Positions 49,598 through 59,094 of a stretch of 64,000 nt of DNA are shown here, piece after piece. Origin of the DNA: an uncultured Collinsella sp. (GTDB taxonomy: Bacteria > Actinomycetota > Coriobacteriia > Coriobacteriales > Coriobacteriaceae); the NCBI GenBank assembly GCA_902494555.1, contig CABUTR010000008.1:16156-80155 (forward strand). The letters run 5' to 3'. The translations under genes were made by a program, and so were the position numbers. The notes beneath the pieces were generated by a model. The model worked only from the letters and a program-made list of their open reading frames with translations, ran no database searches and was not told the origin of the DNA. The number at the start of each line of letters is the position of its first letter. Position 1 is the first letter of the stretch.

Positions 49598-52500
49598 CTA
49601 GTGGGTCTTGCGGCGCTTGATCAGCATGATGAGGGCTATCACTACGAGCGTTGCTCCCGCTGCTGCTGCGGTGGCGACTAGGGCGAATGTTTGGTCGCCG
49701 GTGTTTGCGAGGTTCTTCGCTGTGGTCGTAGTCTTGACCTTGGTGTCGGTCTTAGCTCCGTTGTCGGACTTGGGCTTGTCCGGGTTCGTCGGGGTCTCAG
49801 GAGTCTCGGGGTCCTTTGAGCCTTCGGAATCGGTTGGGCCGGCGGTGTTTACCAGCGTATGGTCCAGGAACTTCTTGGCGCCCGCACTTGCCTGTGAGAA
49901 CAGGCGGCGCGTGCGGATCGGGGTGGCGTTCACCATTGTGGGCGCCGTCTCCCCGGCCTCGATATTCACGAGCGTCGTGCCGGTGTCGAGGCCCACGTCG
50001 TTGTATCCCACGTGGCAGTAATACTGCGCACCGTCATCGTCTGCGGTCAGGTCAATCTCGAGCTTTGAGGCCGTTCCAGCCGCGAGGTTGCCATCGGCAC
50101 CCACGAGCTTAAACTCTGTCTCGCCGCGGCCCTTGCGGTACCACATATAGGTCGGTGCCAACCCTGTTTCGCTATCGTCGGCACCGAGTTGCTTCACATG
50201 GCCAATCGCCGAGAGCGTCAGGTGGCTTCCCGCCGTGCGCTCAACCGAAGAGTCGTATCCAAGATCCGACCCCTCCGCAGCATCCGCCGCAGGTCCGCTC
50301 ACGGTCATCGTCATGCCATCGGGCATGGTCTTGACCGTGATGATTGCCGAGCGAATACCTGTTTCGGTCGTGGATCCATTCTTAACGGCGGCGATGGCGA
50401 ATCGATACTCCGTATTGGGCTGCAGCCCATCCCACTTGAGCGAGGTCTGCGTGTTGTCGGCAATCTTCCAGCTATTGACGACCGCATCCGCCGCATTGCT
50501 CTGCAGCATGCCCACGCCGTAGCTAAAGCCACTCTTGTTTGCGAGTACATCGTCCCAGCTAAACGTAACGCTGGTCGAATCGACGGCGTTTGCCGTAAAG
50601 CCCGTCACGGCCGGCGCGTCGGGCATCTCGACGTCCTTAACGTCATAGCCCACGATCCAGAACTGGTCGGTGTCTGTGGTGCCGAGCTTGTCGCCCGAGT
50701 CTGCCTCGAACTTGTCGACATCCACCGCGTTGACGCCCAGACGCCACACAAAACCGTACTTGCCCTGCGCGGCCTCGGGCAGGTTGTCGACGGTGCCGCC
50801 GTATTCGGTCGATTCACTCGAGGAGTTACCCGCAGTAAAGCCGGCGTTGGCACCAAAGCACAGGCCGCCAAACAACTCGTGCTTTGCAAGCTTCGCGCCC
50901 ATGACAACGCTGCCGTTCAGCGTCAAGCCGAGCTCGAGCTCCTGCTCCTTGCCCTCCTCGACTTCGATGGTCTGCTCAATGCTCGCCCCCGACTGCGCGG
51001 CGGCGCCGTTAAACCCATCGTGCGTGTAGGCGCGCGTTACGCCAGGCTTGCCCAGGCCAAAGGAATCCCCAACGGGAGTCTCGCCGTTGAGCGTCGTTTG
51101 ATAGGTTCCGGGTTCTCCCGACCGGTTGGTCAAAAAGTAGCTGAGCGGCGTCATATTGTGCTGTTTGGCAATGCGGTCATAGGCCTCGACATTAACGACC
51201 GAGGTCTGCGCGCCGAGCGACACGGGCGCCGCCATCACGCCCTTGCCACCAGTTTCCTCATTTTCGATCTCATACTCGTAATAGACCATCGGAATCGTGT
51301 AGAGCACGGCCTTGTCACCCTCGCCGGCATGCGACTCATAGCTTACGCTTGCGCTGACCGTGCGCTCGCTCCGGTAGTCATAGCATCCCTCGGCGGCAAA
51401 ATCGACTGAAGCATTCATCGCGACCAGGGGCGGACCGGTCTGCACCTCGACGGCAACGCCCAACTCGGCGCCAATGGTATAGCCCTGGGATGTCCCCGTG
51501 CCCTTTTCCTCTCCGTATGACGTGCCGCCCAACACCAGATAGCCGTATGCCTGCTCCAGATCCTCAACATAGGGCGCATCCTGCAGCACGGCAAGCACGC
51601 GCGGGTTGGTATAGACCTTGTAGCGGTCCTTGTACGTGATCTTGACGCTGTCGTTGTCGACATCGGGCAGCGCGAGCGAGATAAATGTGCCGTAGGTAGT
51701 GCCGCGACGGTTGCTCTCGCTAATCACCTGCTCCTCGCCGCGGCGCACCTTTCCGTTCTCGTCGAGCGAAAAATGCGAGGCGGTCATCCAATAGTAGTCA
51801 TCGTTCTTGCGCAGGTCCTCGTCGCGGTGCTTGCCCACCACGGCGATAAAGCTCTCGTTATAGCGGTCCGAACCCGAGACGCTGCCCGCCTTGACGTCGC
51901 TGATCCACACCTGCTCTATACCCTTGTGGTCATGCTTGTTGCTGCTGTTGTATTGCTGACCGCTCATGCTCATGGTTCCGACCATGGACCCCAAGCCCTG
52001 AGCCCCGCTCTGTGCCGTGTTGCAGGCAAAGTCGCGGAACACATCGCCGCCCACGAGCACCTCGTCGACCGCCAGCTGCTCGGACAGGCCGTCAAGGTTG
52101 GCAGTGGCAAGGGCAATAGGCGCCAAGGTGCACGGATAGCGCTTATCCTGAGCGCTATCCTTCCATGCGCTGTTGGGCACATGCATCAGCCCATAGGAGG
52201 CGAGGAGCCCGTCTCTGTATTCCTTGCAATCGGAAAGCTTGAACTCGCCAGACTCCGAGTCAAAATACGCGTAGCGGTACAGCGCGCCGTACAGCCCCTT
52301 GCTGCCGTCAGAAGCGCCGTAATCAAAAGCGCTGCGTTGCCAGTCATAGCCCGCAAGAATAAGGCCCGTGACGGTTTCACCCGTCTTCTTTCCTTCTTCA
52401 TCGTAGGCGGCAAACGTGCCGAACGTCGCATTCGCAGCGACCATGGTCTTGCCGTTCGCGGAGAGGGAGATTGCGCCCGCGTCGCCCAGAGCATCGACAT

Positions 52501-53686
52501 GGACGAGCGCACCCTTGGATGCATCCCACGAAAACAGCTCGCAATGCGTCGACTTATCAATATTCTTCTTGCCGTAGGGTGCCGAGACCACGATGGCGAG
52601 GTCATCGCAAAAATCGCGATCGAGGTCGCCGGCCGCTAGCGAAACGACAGGAGCTGACTGAAGCTGCGTCCAGGAGTCGTTCCCGCCCTTGTTGTGCGTG
52701 GTGTAGTCCGCGGCGTTACCGGCATCGATCTTGACGACGCTTTGCTTCCAGTTGCCGCCCTCCAAGTCATACATGTCGACTACAGCCTTGCGCACGCCGT
52801 TCTCGTCGACATAGCAGCCCGCGTAGACAAAAAGCTCGTCGACGCCGTCGCCATCGACATCGCCCGCCTCGACATCAAAGACGGCGTCGTGCTCTTGCAG
52901 GTAACCGGCATCCAGGTACTTAAAACGGCCTTCGTACATCATATTAGTGTTGACCGTCACCGGCAGGTGTGTGTCGAGAGTGCGCGTACGCCCGTTGCTA
53001 AACGAGTAGAGGACCAGCTCAACCTTTCCGGCGTATGACTTGCCGTCAATCGTCGTGGAGGAACTGTCGCCGTAGGCACGGAGCTCGGCAACGCGGCTCT
53101 TTTTGCCCGTGCTGGCGTCGCTGCAGAACTCAACACTCGTGGCGTGAATGCCCGAGAAACCGTTGTTGTCGTTGGCGAGTACTGTTGAGGACTCATTGTT
53201 GCTTAGGTACGACCAGGTGCCGCCACCGTAGTCGCTATGCTTGTAGAGATCGCTGTTCGTATCGAAGTTGTTGACGTTTTGCCAGAACTTTGCGGCGCCC
53301 CACACACTTCCATAGCCATCGGTGAGTTTGCTGCTGCCGCCAATGTCACCGCGCTCGACGTTCTCGAGCTTGTCGCGCAGAGTGTAGCGATTGCCATGGC
53401 TACCGTTAGCTGCCATATAGACCTCGCCGCGCGTGGCAAACGTCGTGGGGGTATCAGTGGAATAGGGGCCAACGGTATCGGCCGGAATGTCCTCGCTCGT
53501 GCCCAGACCCAGGGCTTGATAATCCTGCTCGGTCATATCGGTGATTGCAGGCGCATCTGCCGCCTGGGCAACCTGGGGCGCGGCCGTGAAGCAGGCGACG
53601 CTCGTGGCGATCAACGCAGCAAGCGCCGCCGTCCCAACAAGCGGGATTTTCGACAGCCTACGGATACGGGGGTGTGGAACGTACAT
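49598..53686 (-). CDS. Large sortase-anchored surface protein with FG-GAP-like and fibronectin III parts
   Basis: A 1362-residue secreted protein. It has a signal peptide (basic start, LVGTAALAALIATSVACF, then AQAADAP), several Asp-rich calcium-type segments of the FG-GAP/VCBS kind (GDVDGDGVDELFVYAG, GDLDRDFCDDLAIVV) in the first 500 residues, a long central domain of unknown fold, a fibronectin III-like domain (PAVTGFTANAVDSTSVTFSWDD to SAIITVKT), an Ig-like stretch, a Pro/Thr/Lys linker and a LANTG sorting signal with membrane helix and RRK tail. It is probably a wall-linked binding protein. The start at 53686 follows GAGGT. It is flanked on both sides by hairpin arrays and family C repeats. 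Confidence 0.85.
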   Translation of the reverse strand: MYVPHPRIRRLSKIPLVGTAALAALIATSVACFTAAPQVAQAADAPAITDMTEQDYQALGLGTSEDIPADTVGPYSTDTPTTFATRGEVYMAANGSHGNRYTLRDKLENVERGDIGGSSKLTDGYGSVWGAAKFWQNVNNFDTNSDLYKHSDYGGGTWSYLSNNESSTVLANDNNGFSGIHATSVEFCSDASTGKKSRVAELRAYGDSSSTTIDGKSYAGKVELVLYSFSNGRTRTLDTHLPVTVNTNMMYEGRFKYLDAGYLQEHDAVFDVEAGDVDGDGVDELFVYAGCYVDENGVRKAVVDMYDLEGGNWKQSVVKIDAGNAADYTTHNKGGNDSWTQLQSAPVVSLAAGDLDRDFCDDLAIVVSAPYGKKNIDKSTHCELFSWDASKGALVHVDALGDAGAISLSANGKTMVAANATFGTFAAYDEEGKKTGETVTGLILAGYDWQRSAFDYGASDGSKGLYGALYRYAYFDSESGEFKLSDCKEYRDGLLASYGLMHVPNSAWKDSAQDKRYPCTLAPIALATANLDGLSEQLAVDEVLVGGDVFRDFACNTAQSGAQGLGSMVGTMSMSGQQYNSSNKHDHKGIEQVWISDVKAGSVSGSDRYNESFIAVVGKHRDEDLRKNDDYYWMTASHFSLDENGKVRRGEEQVISESNRRGTTYGTFISLALPDVDNDSVKITYKDRYKVYTNPRVLAVLQDAPYVEDLEQAYGYLVLGGTSYGEEKGTGTSQGYTIGAELGVAVEVQTGPPLVAMNASVDFAAEGCYDYRSERTVSASVSYESHAGEGDKAVLYTIPMVYYEYEIENEETGGKGVMAAPVSLGAQTSVVNVEAYDRIAKQHNMTPLSYFLTNRSGEPGTYQTTLNGETPVGDSFGLGKPGVTRAYTHDGFNGAAAQSGASIEQTIEVEEGKEQELELGLTLNGSVVMGAKLAKHELFGGLCFGANAGFTAGNSSSESTEYGGTVDNLPEAAQGKYGFVWRLGVNAVDVDKFEADSGDKLGTTDTDQFWIVGYDVKDVEMPDAPAVTGFTANAVDSTSVTFSWDDVLANKSGFSYGVGMLQSNAADAVVNSWKIADNTQTSLKWDGLQPNTEYRFAIAAVKNGSTTETGIRSAIITVKTMPDGMTMTVSGPAADAAEGSDLGYDSSVERTAGSHLTLSAIGHVKQLGADDSETGLAPTYMWYRKGRGETEFKLVGADGNLAAGTASKLEIDLTADDDGAQYYCHVGYNDVGLDTGTTLVNIEAGETAPTMVNATPIRTRRLFSQASAGAKKFLDHTLVNTAGPTDSEGSKDPETPETPTNPDKPKSDNGAKTDTKVKTTTTAKNLANTGDQTFALVATAAAAGATLVVIALIMLIKRRKTH

Positions 53687-53809
53687 GAGGGACCTCGCTT
53701 TATTCGAGTGGAGTGGACTCATTTTTACAAATGATACGTCCGATGCCCGATATCACGTGTCTCATTTTCGCCAACGGCGTGTCTCATTTTTGAGAATCCG
53801 AGATGCCGC

Positions 53810-54275
53810 GGAAATCTTATCCCAGCTCAAAGGCCATTTCTGGGATGTATTTTCCGTCGAGTGCCTCATCGGGAAACTGCATCCCATTTCAAGCGTCGAT
53901 TCTGGGACGCACTTTCCCCTTAGACCCTCAACCGGAAACCGCATCCCACTTTGAGCGCAAATTCCGGGATGCATTTTCCGCTTGAGCCTCATTGGGAAAC
54001 GGCGTCCCACTTTGAGGGCTGATCGTGGGATGCATTTTCCGGTTTTGCTCTCATTGGGAAAATGCATCCCGTTTCTTGACCGAATAATGGGACGCAATTT
54101 CCCGTTGGAGCGCCTTTGGGAAAGTGTGTCCCACTTCGACCGCCCAGAGTGGGATGCACTTTCCGCAAAGCACCTCAACGGGAAACTACGTCCCATTCCA
54201 AAGGCAAATTCCGGGACGCATTTTTCGAAAGCCTGCCCATCCGGAAAGCCCGTCCCACTTTGGACGCATCCGGGC
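53810..54275. repeat. 62-bp-period hairpin array, upstream of the surface-protein gene
   Basis: Seven full 46-bp hairpins start at 53810, 53872, 53934, 53995, 54057, 54119 and 54181, with a decayed eighth at 54243. Period is 61-62 bp. Each unit is GGAAA-x-TGCRTCCCA, a variable loop and TGGGAYGCA-x-TTTTCC; spacers follow gcTTGAGccTCATTG. The bases between 53687 and 53809 hold the leader of the surface gene and two TGTCTCATTTT direct repeats (about 53756-53768 and 53780-53792). Confidence 0.88.
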
Positions 54276-54316
54276 ACGGAACCATCGACCTATCAGGCCT
54301 CCCATCAATAAAGAGG

Positions 54317-54446
54317 CGTCCTTCCGGACGGCGGGGCACGAAGTTCATCGCGAGTTCCGCACGCAAAGAAGGCCACTTAATGTGGCCTTCGTCTTGCGCA
54401 GGACTGTAGAGCAGGGAACTTCGTGCCCCGACGCCCGGGAGGACGT
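54317..54446. repeat. Structured repeat family C, copy 2 (inverted)
   Basis: CGGGGCACGAAGTTC (54332-54346) pairs with GAACTTCGTGCCCCG (54416-54430); GCGTCC/GGACG extend it outward. The core, GTTCATCGCGAGTTCCGCAC then AAGGCCAC/GTGGCCTT, matches copy 1 at 49062-49191 read on the other strand. The outer stem is entirely different from copy 1 yet still pairs. Confidence 0.75.
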
Positions 54447-54487
54447 TTCATTTAGAAAGATGGACCGACCGCCGTCAGCGATGGGAG

Positions 54488-55039
54488 CTACTCCCCCAGC
54501 ACGGCCTTTTTGGCGGCTGCAGCCATGTTGTCCAGATCTTCCTTGGTGGGATGGTCCTTCGCGGCAACCCAGTTGTCGAGCAGCATCTTAAATCGGGCGT
54601 TGTCGGGATCTTGCTCGAGCATGGCCTCGTAGCGCTGCTTGACCGCGGGGCCCATCTTGCCCTGGCACATCGCCCAACCCGCAAGCTCGGCATCCTCGGC
54701 CAAATTGGAGGTCACGCGATTGATAATCTGCTGATAATAGCTCTGGTCGGCGCCAAAACCGCAGGTACCAAAGAGGAAAACGCGCTTGCCGTGCAGAGCG
54801 GAGAGCAGCGCGGCAACCGAAGGCGTGCACGCGCCCTTGTCGCACCAAAAACCGACGAGCACCGTGTCGGCCGCGCAGGCGCCCTGCGCCTCGAGCGCAA
54901 CCTGATCTGCATCCGCATCGTCGCTCAACGCCGCGGCATGAACAAACTCAACACCCGCAGCCTGCAGAGCGCGCTTAATCGCGCCCGAAACCATCCTGGT
55001 ATTACCGCTCTTGCTGTTAACCACCAAAGAGCACGTCAT
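54488..55039 (-). CDS. Flavodoxin-family protein
   Basis: A 183-residue FMN-binding-fold protein. The phosphate loop reads SKSGNTRMV near residue 9, followed by the strand VLVGFWCDKGACTPSV and FLFGTCGFGADQSYYQQII, both typical of flavodoxins, and a helical C-terminal tail (FKMLLDNWVAAKDHPTKEDLDNM). The segment after VGFW resembles the group annotated as BilS-like, linked to bilirubin reduction in some gut bacteria, but no bilR-like gene is adjacent, so this is only a possibility. A GTG at 55045 is an alternative start. Confidence 0.8.
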   Translation of the reverse strand: MTCSLVVNSKSGNTRMVSGAIKRALQAAGVEFVHAAALSDDADADQVALEAQGACAADTVLVGFWCDKGACTPSVAALLSALHGKRVFLFGTCGFGADQSYYQQIINRVTSNLAEDAELAGWAMCQGKMGPAVKQRYEAMLEQDPDNARFKMLLDNWVAAKDHPTKEDLDNMAAAAKKAVLGE

Positions 55040-55166
55040 AGTCACGTTGCCTCGTTTCCCCCAAAACTAAAGCCACTAATGCAATTTATTAGATGAATAT
55101 CTTAGTACTAACGTGACAGATGTAAACCACCGTCTGTCGATTGATTAATTTGCCCCACGGGCTTGC

Positions 55167-57026
55167 TCACTGGGCAAACTGGCTGCGGTAGAGCTCGGCG
55201 TAAAAGCCGCCTGCCGCTAGCAGCTCGTCGTGCGTGCCACGCTCGATAATCTCGCCGTCGCGCATGACCAAAATGCAGTCGGCGTTGCGGATGGTGCTCA
55301 GGCGGTGCGCCACGACAAAGCTTGTGCGACCGGCCATGAGCTCGTCGAATGCCGCCTGCACCTGCAGCTCGGTGCGGGTATCGATGCTCGAGGTCGCCTC
55401 GTCCAGCAGCAAGATAGCCGGGTCGGTGAGCATGACACGCGCGATGCACAGCAGCTGTTTTTGACCCTGGCTAAACGTGCCGCCGTCCTCGCCGATGACC
55501 GTATCGTAGCCGCCTGGCAGCTGCACGATAAACTTGTGCGCATGCGCGCGCTTGGCAGCTTCGATAACCTGCTCGCGCGTGGCGTCAGGACAGCCGTAGG
55601 CGATGTTTTCCGCCACCGTGCCCTCGAACAGCCAAGTGTCCTGCAGCACCATGCCAAAGGCACGGCGCAGGCTTGCGCGCGTGTAGTCACGCGAAGACCG
55701 GCCATCGACCATGATGCGTCCGGCATCGATATCGTAAAACCGCAGCAGCAAGTTGATGAGCGTCGTCTTGCCGCAGCCCGTAGGGCCAACGAGGGCAAAG
55801 CGCATGCCGGGCTTGGCCTCGATGCAGATATCCTGCAGCAGCTTGCGGTCGGACACGTAGCTAAAGTCCACATGCTCAAAGGTCACCTCACCCTGCGGGG
55901 CGGCAAGTTCCACGGCATCCGCCGCATCGGGCTCCTGCTCGCGCGCATCGAGCAGCGCAAACATGCGGCGCGCCGAGGCATACGCCGTCTGGATCTGCGT
56001 AATGACGTTGGTGACCTCGTTGAACGGCTTGGTGTACTGGTTGGCATAGGACAGGAAAATCTGCACGCCGCCCACCGTGAGCGCAGCGGGCACGCCCGTG
56101 ATCACGCCCACGCAGCCAATCACGGCGACCACGGCATAGATGATGTTGTTGATAAAGCGCGTACCGGGGTTGGAAAGCGAGCCCATAAACTGTGCGCGTT
56201 CACCTGCCGTATAGAGCTCGGCGTTGAGGGCGTCGAAGCGCGCTTGGGCGTTCGGGCCGTAGGCAAACGCATCCACCAGTTTTTGCTCGCCCACATACTC
56301 CTCGATATGACCGCCGAGTTGGCCCTGGATGCGCTGTTGAGCAGTGAAGCTCTTATTGGAAAGCTTGGCGACGGCACCAGCTGCAAAAATGGAAAGCGGC
56401 GTGACGAGTACCACCACGAGCGTCATGGTCAGGTTAATGGAGAGCATAAACGCGAGCGTGCCCACGATGGTGATAACACCGGTGAAGAGCTGCGTAAAGC
56501 CCTGCAGCAGACCGTCGCCCACCTGATCGACGTCGTTGACCACGCGGCTCATAAGGTCGCCGTGGGCATGGCTGTCGATAAAGCTGAGCGGCATGCGGCT
56601 GAGCTTATCGCTCGCCTCCACGCGCATGTCGCGCACCGTTTCGTAGGACAGGCGGTTGACGCAATAGCCCTGCAGCCACTGGAAGGCCGCAGCACCTACG
56701 ACGACAATCGCGAGCTTGGTAACGAGCGGCAGCAGCGCATCGAAGTCCACCTGCCCGGCGGCGACGATCAGGTCGATGCCCTCGCCGATAAGGATAGGCG
56801 TGTAGAGCTGCAGAATCACGGAGATGGCGGCACTCACAAACGACGCAACAAACGAAATGCGATGCGGACGAACGTAGCCCATCAGACGGCGAGTCACCGC
56901 ACCCACGGGATAGCGCTCGGGGTCGCCGGGCTGGCGCGGACCGTCGCCCAGGTCGTTGAGGCTATCGTTACCGGACACGTTGGCCGTCATCGTGGCGACC
57001 GAACCGGAGGAAGTGTACGGATTCAT
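55167..57026 (-). CDS. ABC exporter half-transporter, consensus ATP site subunit (second pair)
   Basis: A 619-residue membrane-ATPase fusion. Walker A is GPTGCGKTT, the signature FSQGQKQL and Walker B ILLLDEATSSID with the catalytic Glu. It has six membrane helices in the first 330 residues. The ATG at 57026 directly follows the stop of the partner gene, and its AAGGAGG site lies inside that gene, so translation is coupled. It pairs with the preceding gene in the same arrangement as the 23.8-27.6 kb exporter. Confidence 0.92.
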   Translation of the reverse strand: MNPYTSSGSVATMTANVSGNDSLNDLGDGPRQPGDPERYPVGAVTRRLMGYVRPHRISFVASFVSAAISVILQLYTPILIGEGIDLIVAAGQVDFDALLPLVTKLAIVVVGAAAFQWLQGYCVNRLSYETVRDMRVEASDKLSRMPLSFIDSHAHGDLMSRVVNDVDQVGDGLLQGFTQLFTGVITIVGTLAFMLSINLTMTLVVVLVTPLSIFAAGAVAKLSNKSFTAQQRIQGQLGGHIEEYVGEQKLVDAFAYGPNAQARFDALNAELYTAGERAQFMGSLSNPGTRFINNIIYAVVAVIGCVGVITGVPAALTVGGVQIFLSYANQYTKPFNEVTNVITQIQTAYASARRMFALLDAREQEPDAADAVELAAPQGEVTFEHVDFSYVSDRKLLQDICIEAKPGMRFALVGPTGCGKTTLINLLLRFYDIDAGRIMVDGRSSRDYTRASLRRAFGMVLQDTWLFEGTVAENIAYGCPDATREQVIEAAKRAHAHKFIVQLPGGYDTVIGEDGGTFSQGQKQLLCIARVMLTDPAILLLDEATSSIDTRTELQVQAAFDELMAGRTSFVVAHRLSTIRNADCILVMRDGEIIERGTHDELLAAGGFYAELYRSQFAQ

Positions 57027-58883
57027 TTAGCAGCCCTCCTTTGCGCAGACGGATGCGGGGTCGGTCGGAGCGGACGCGGGCGTCGTGCTCCCCTGCTGAC
57101 CCTCGAGCTCCTCGCGGCGAAGCTGCGACTGGCAAATCTCGCGGTAGAGCTGGCAGGTCGTGTAGAGCTCATCGTGCGCGCCCAGGCCCGCGACCGAACC
57201 GTGGTCAAGTACGCAGATCATATCGGCGTCGCGCACGGTCGAGACACGTTGGCTCACGATGACGGTCGTGAGCGGCAGCCCGCCCTCGGCGGCACCGCGC
57301 ACACTGCGCTCGCGGATGGCATGGCGAAGCGCCGCGTCGGTCTTAAAGTCGAGCGCCGAGGCAGAATCGTCCATGATCAATATCTGAGGCGAGCCCACCA
57401 GGGCGCGCGCGATGGTCAGGCGCTGGCGTTGGCCACCGCTGAAGTTCTTACCGCCCGCCTCGACCGGGGTATCGAGCCCCTGCGGCTTGTTGCGCACGAA
57501 CTCGCTCGCCTGCGCCATGTCGAGCGCCGCCCAGAGATCCTCGTCGGTCGCAGCCTCGTCGCGCCAGGTCAGGTTGCTGCGGATGGTGCCGCTCACCAGC
57601 GACGCACGCTGTGGAACGGTCGCGACCACACGGCGCAGCTGGTCGAGCGGCCAGGTGCGCACGTCGGCGCCCATCACACTCACGCTGCCGGCGCTCGCAT
57701 CGTACAGGCGCGGGATAAGCGAGACGAGCGTGGACTTGCCGCTACCCGTACCGCCGATAATGCCAAGCGTCTTGCCCAGCGGGAGCTCCAGGGTCACATC
57801 GTTGACGGCATTTGCCGCGCCGGCGCCAAACGAGAAGCTCGCATGGTCAAAGCTCAGCGCAGGGACCGGAACAGCGCCACCCGTCAGGTCGCTCGGCTCA
57901 GGCAGCGCGACCGGCTGGTTGCCCTCGTCAGCGATGCTCGGCACGCAATTGAGCACCTCGTTGATACGCGACGCGCTGGCGCTCGCCTTGGTAAAGACCA
58001 CGACCAGGTTGGCGACGTACACGATGGAGGTGAGCGTCTGCGTCATGTAGTTCACAAACGCCATGACCTGACCCTGCGTGAGCTCGCCCACGTTGACCTG
58101 GATGCCGCCCACCCACAGGATGGCGCACACGCCCAGGTTCATCACAAGAAACGTGACGGGATTAAGGATCGACGAGAGCTTGCCCACCGCGATGGCAGTA
58201 TTGGCCTGGTCATCGGCGGCTTGGGCAAAACGCTCGCGCTCGTGGTCCTCACGCACAAAGGCGCGAACAACGCGGGCGCCCGAAAGCCCCTCGCGGCAGA
58301 TAAGCGCGATGCGGTCGAGCTTTGCCTGCAGCTGCCTGTAATACGGGATACAGCGCGCCATGACAAACCAAAACACCAGGCCGATAGCGGGCGTGCAGAT
58401 CAAGAAGATCATGCCGAGCTTAAGGTCGATGGCAAGGGCCGCGCACATAGAGCCCACCGCCAAGAAGGGCCAGCGGATGAGCATGCGTACGCCCAGCGCC
58501 ACAGCGAGCTGCACCTGGTTGACGTCGTTGGTGATGCGGGTGATAAGCGACGGCGTGCCAAAGCGGTCGAGTTCGGCATAGCTCAACTTGTTGATGTGCT
58601 GGTAGAGCGCACCGCGGATATCGGTGCCCATGCCCTGCGAGGTGAGCGCCGCCATCTTTTGGCAGACGAGCGTAAACGAGATGCCGATCACAGCCATGGC
58701 GCCAAGCAGCATACCGTAGTGGACGACGGCGTTGACATCGTGTGCGCCAATACCCTTATCGATCATCTGGGCAATCACCAGCGGCGTCAGCAGGTCAAAG
58801 ATCACTTCGATCAGCTTACACGCAGGGCCGATCACCATATACCGGCGAAACTTACCACCAAAACGCCTGAGCAGCTCAATCAT
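57027..58883 (-). CDS. ABC exporter half-transporter, degenerate ATP site subunit (second pair)
   Basis: A 618-residue membrane-ATPase fusion. Walker A GGTGSGKST and signature FSGGQRQR are intact, but Walker B reads LIMDDSASALD, with Asp in place of catalytic Glu, marking the degenerate site of a heterodimeric exporter. The start at 58883 has GGGAG about 10 bases upstream; a Met at 58916 is an alternative. The substrate is unknown and, unlike the first pair, no regulator is adjacent. Confidence 0.9.
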   Translation of the reverse strand: MIELLRRFGGKFRRYMVIGPACKLIEVIFDLLTPLVIAQMIDKGIGAHDVNAVVHYGMLLGAMAVIGISFTLVCQKMAALTSQGMGTDIRGALYQHINKLSYAELDRFGTPSLITRITNDVNQVQLAVALGVRMLIRWPFLAVGSMCAALAIDLKLGMIFLICTPAIGLVFWFVMARCIPYYRQLQAKLDRIALICREGLSGARVVRAFVREDHERERFAQAADDQANTAIAVGKLSSILNPVTFLVMNLGVCAILWVGGIQVNVGELTQGQVMAFVNYMTQTLTSIVYVANLVVVFTKASASASRINEVLNCVPSIADEGNQPVALPEPSDLTGGAVPVPALSFDHASFSFGAGAANAVNDVTLELPLGKTLGIIGGTGSGKSTLVSLIPRLYDASAGSVSVMGADVRTWPLDQLRRVVATVPQRASLVSGTIRSNLTWRDEAATDEDLWAALDMAQASEFVRNKPQGLDTPVEAGGKNFSGGQRQRLTIARALVGSPQILIMDDSASALDFKTDAALRHAIRERSVRGAAEGGLPLTTVIVSQRVSTVRDADMICVLDHGSVAGLGAHDELYTTCQLYREICQSQLRREELEGQQGSTTPASAPTDPASVCAKEGC

Positions 58884-59032
58884 GTATAGGCGCTCCCTAT
58901 CATCATTCACACTCAATCCGAATCATGATAGTACGGTGAGCCCAAAAGAAGCGTAAACAACTCGTCATTTCTAATAGGATTCGGTTTCCAAAGAAGCGGA
59001 GAGGCGCGCACCCAGCCAGTGTCGGGTCGACC

Positions 59033-59063
59033 ACTTGGTATACTTACATTAGTGCTACCAAGT
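59033..59063 (+). promoter_or_regulatory. ACTTGGTA/TACCAAGT operator-like inverted repeat
   Basis: ACTTGGTA (59033-59040) and TACCAAGT (59056-59063) are exact complements 15 bp apart, 31 bp upstream of the coiled-coil surface-protein start. TATACT (59039-59044) overlaps the left arm and could be a -10. The arrangement suggests control by a dimeric repressor that is not encoded nearby. Confidence 0.5.
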
Positions 59064-59094
59064 TAGTCGCCGACCCTTGAAATGAGGTGCCGAG

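Noticed and set aside
53810..54275. CRISPR-like array because of regular 62-bp period
   Set aside because: Both the 46-bp units and the spacers are variants of one consensus, each unit is a hairpin, and no cas gene is in the window.
55230..58889. Very long plus-strand open frame (1219 codons)
   Set aside because: It is antisense to two clear ABC transporter genes and has composition typical of a high-GC shadow frame. The same applies to the long frames opposite the DASS gene (17093-18865), the amino acid importer (7531-9960) and the second exporter gene of the first pair (25549-27651).
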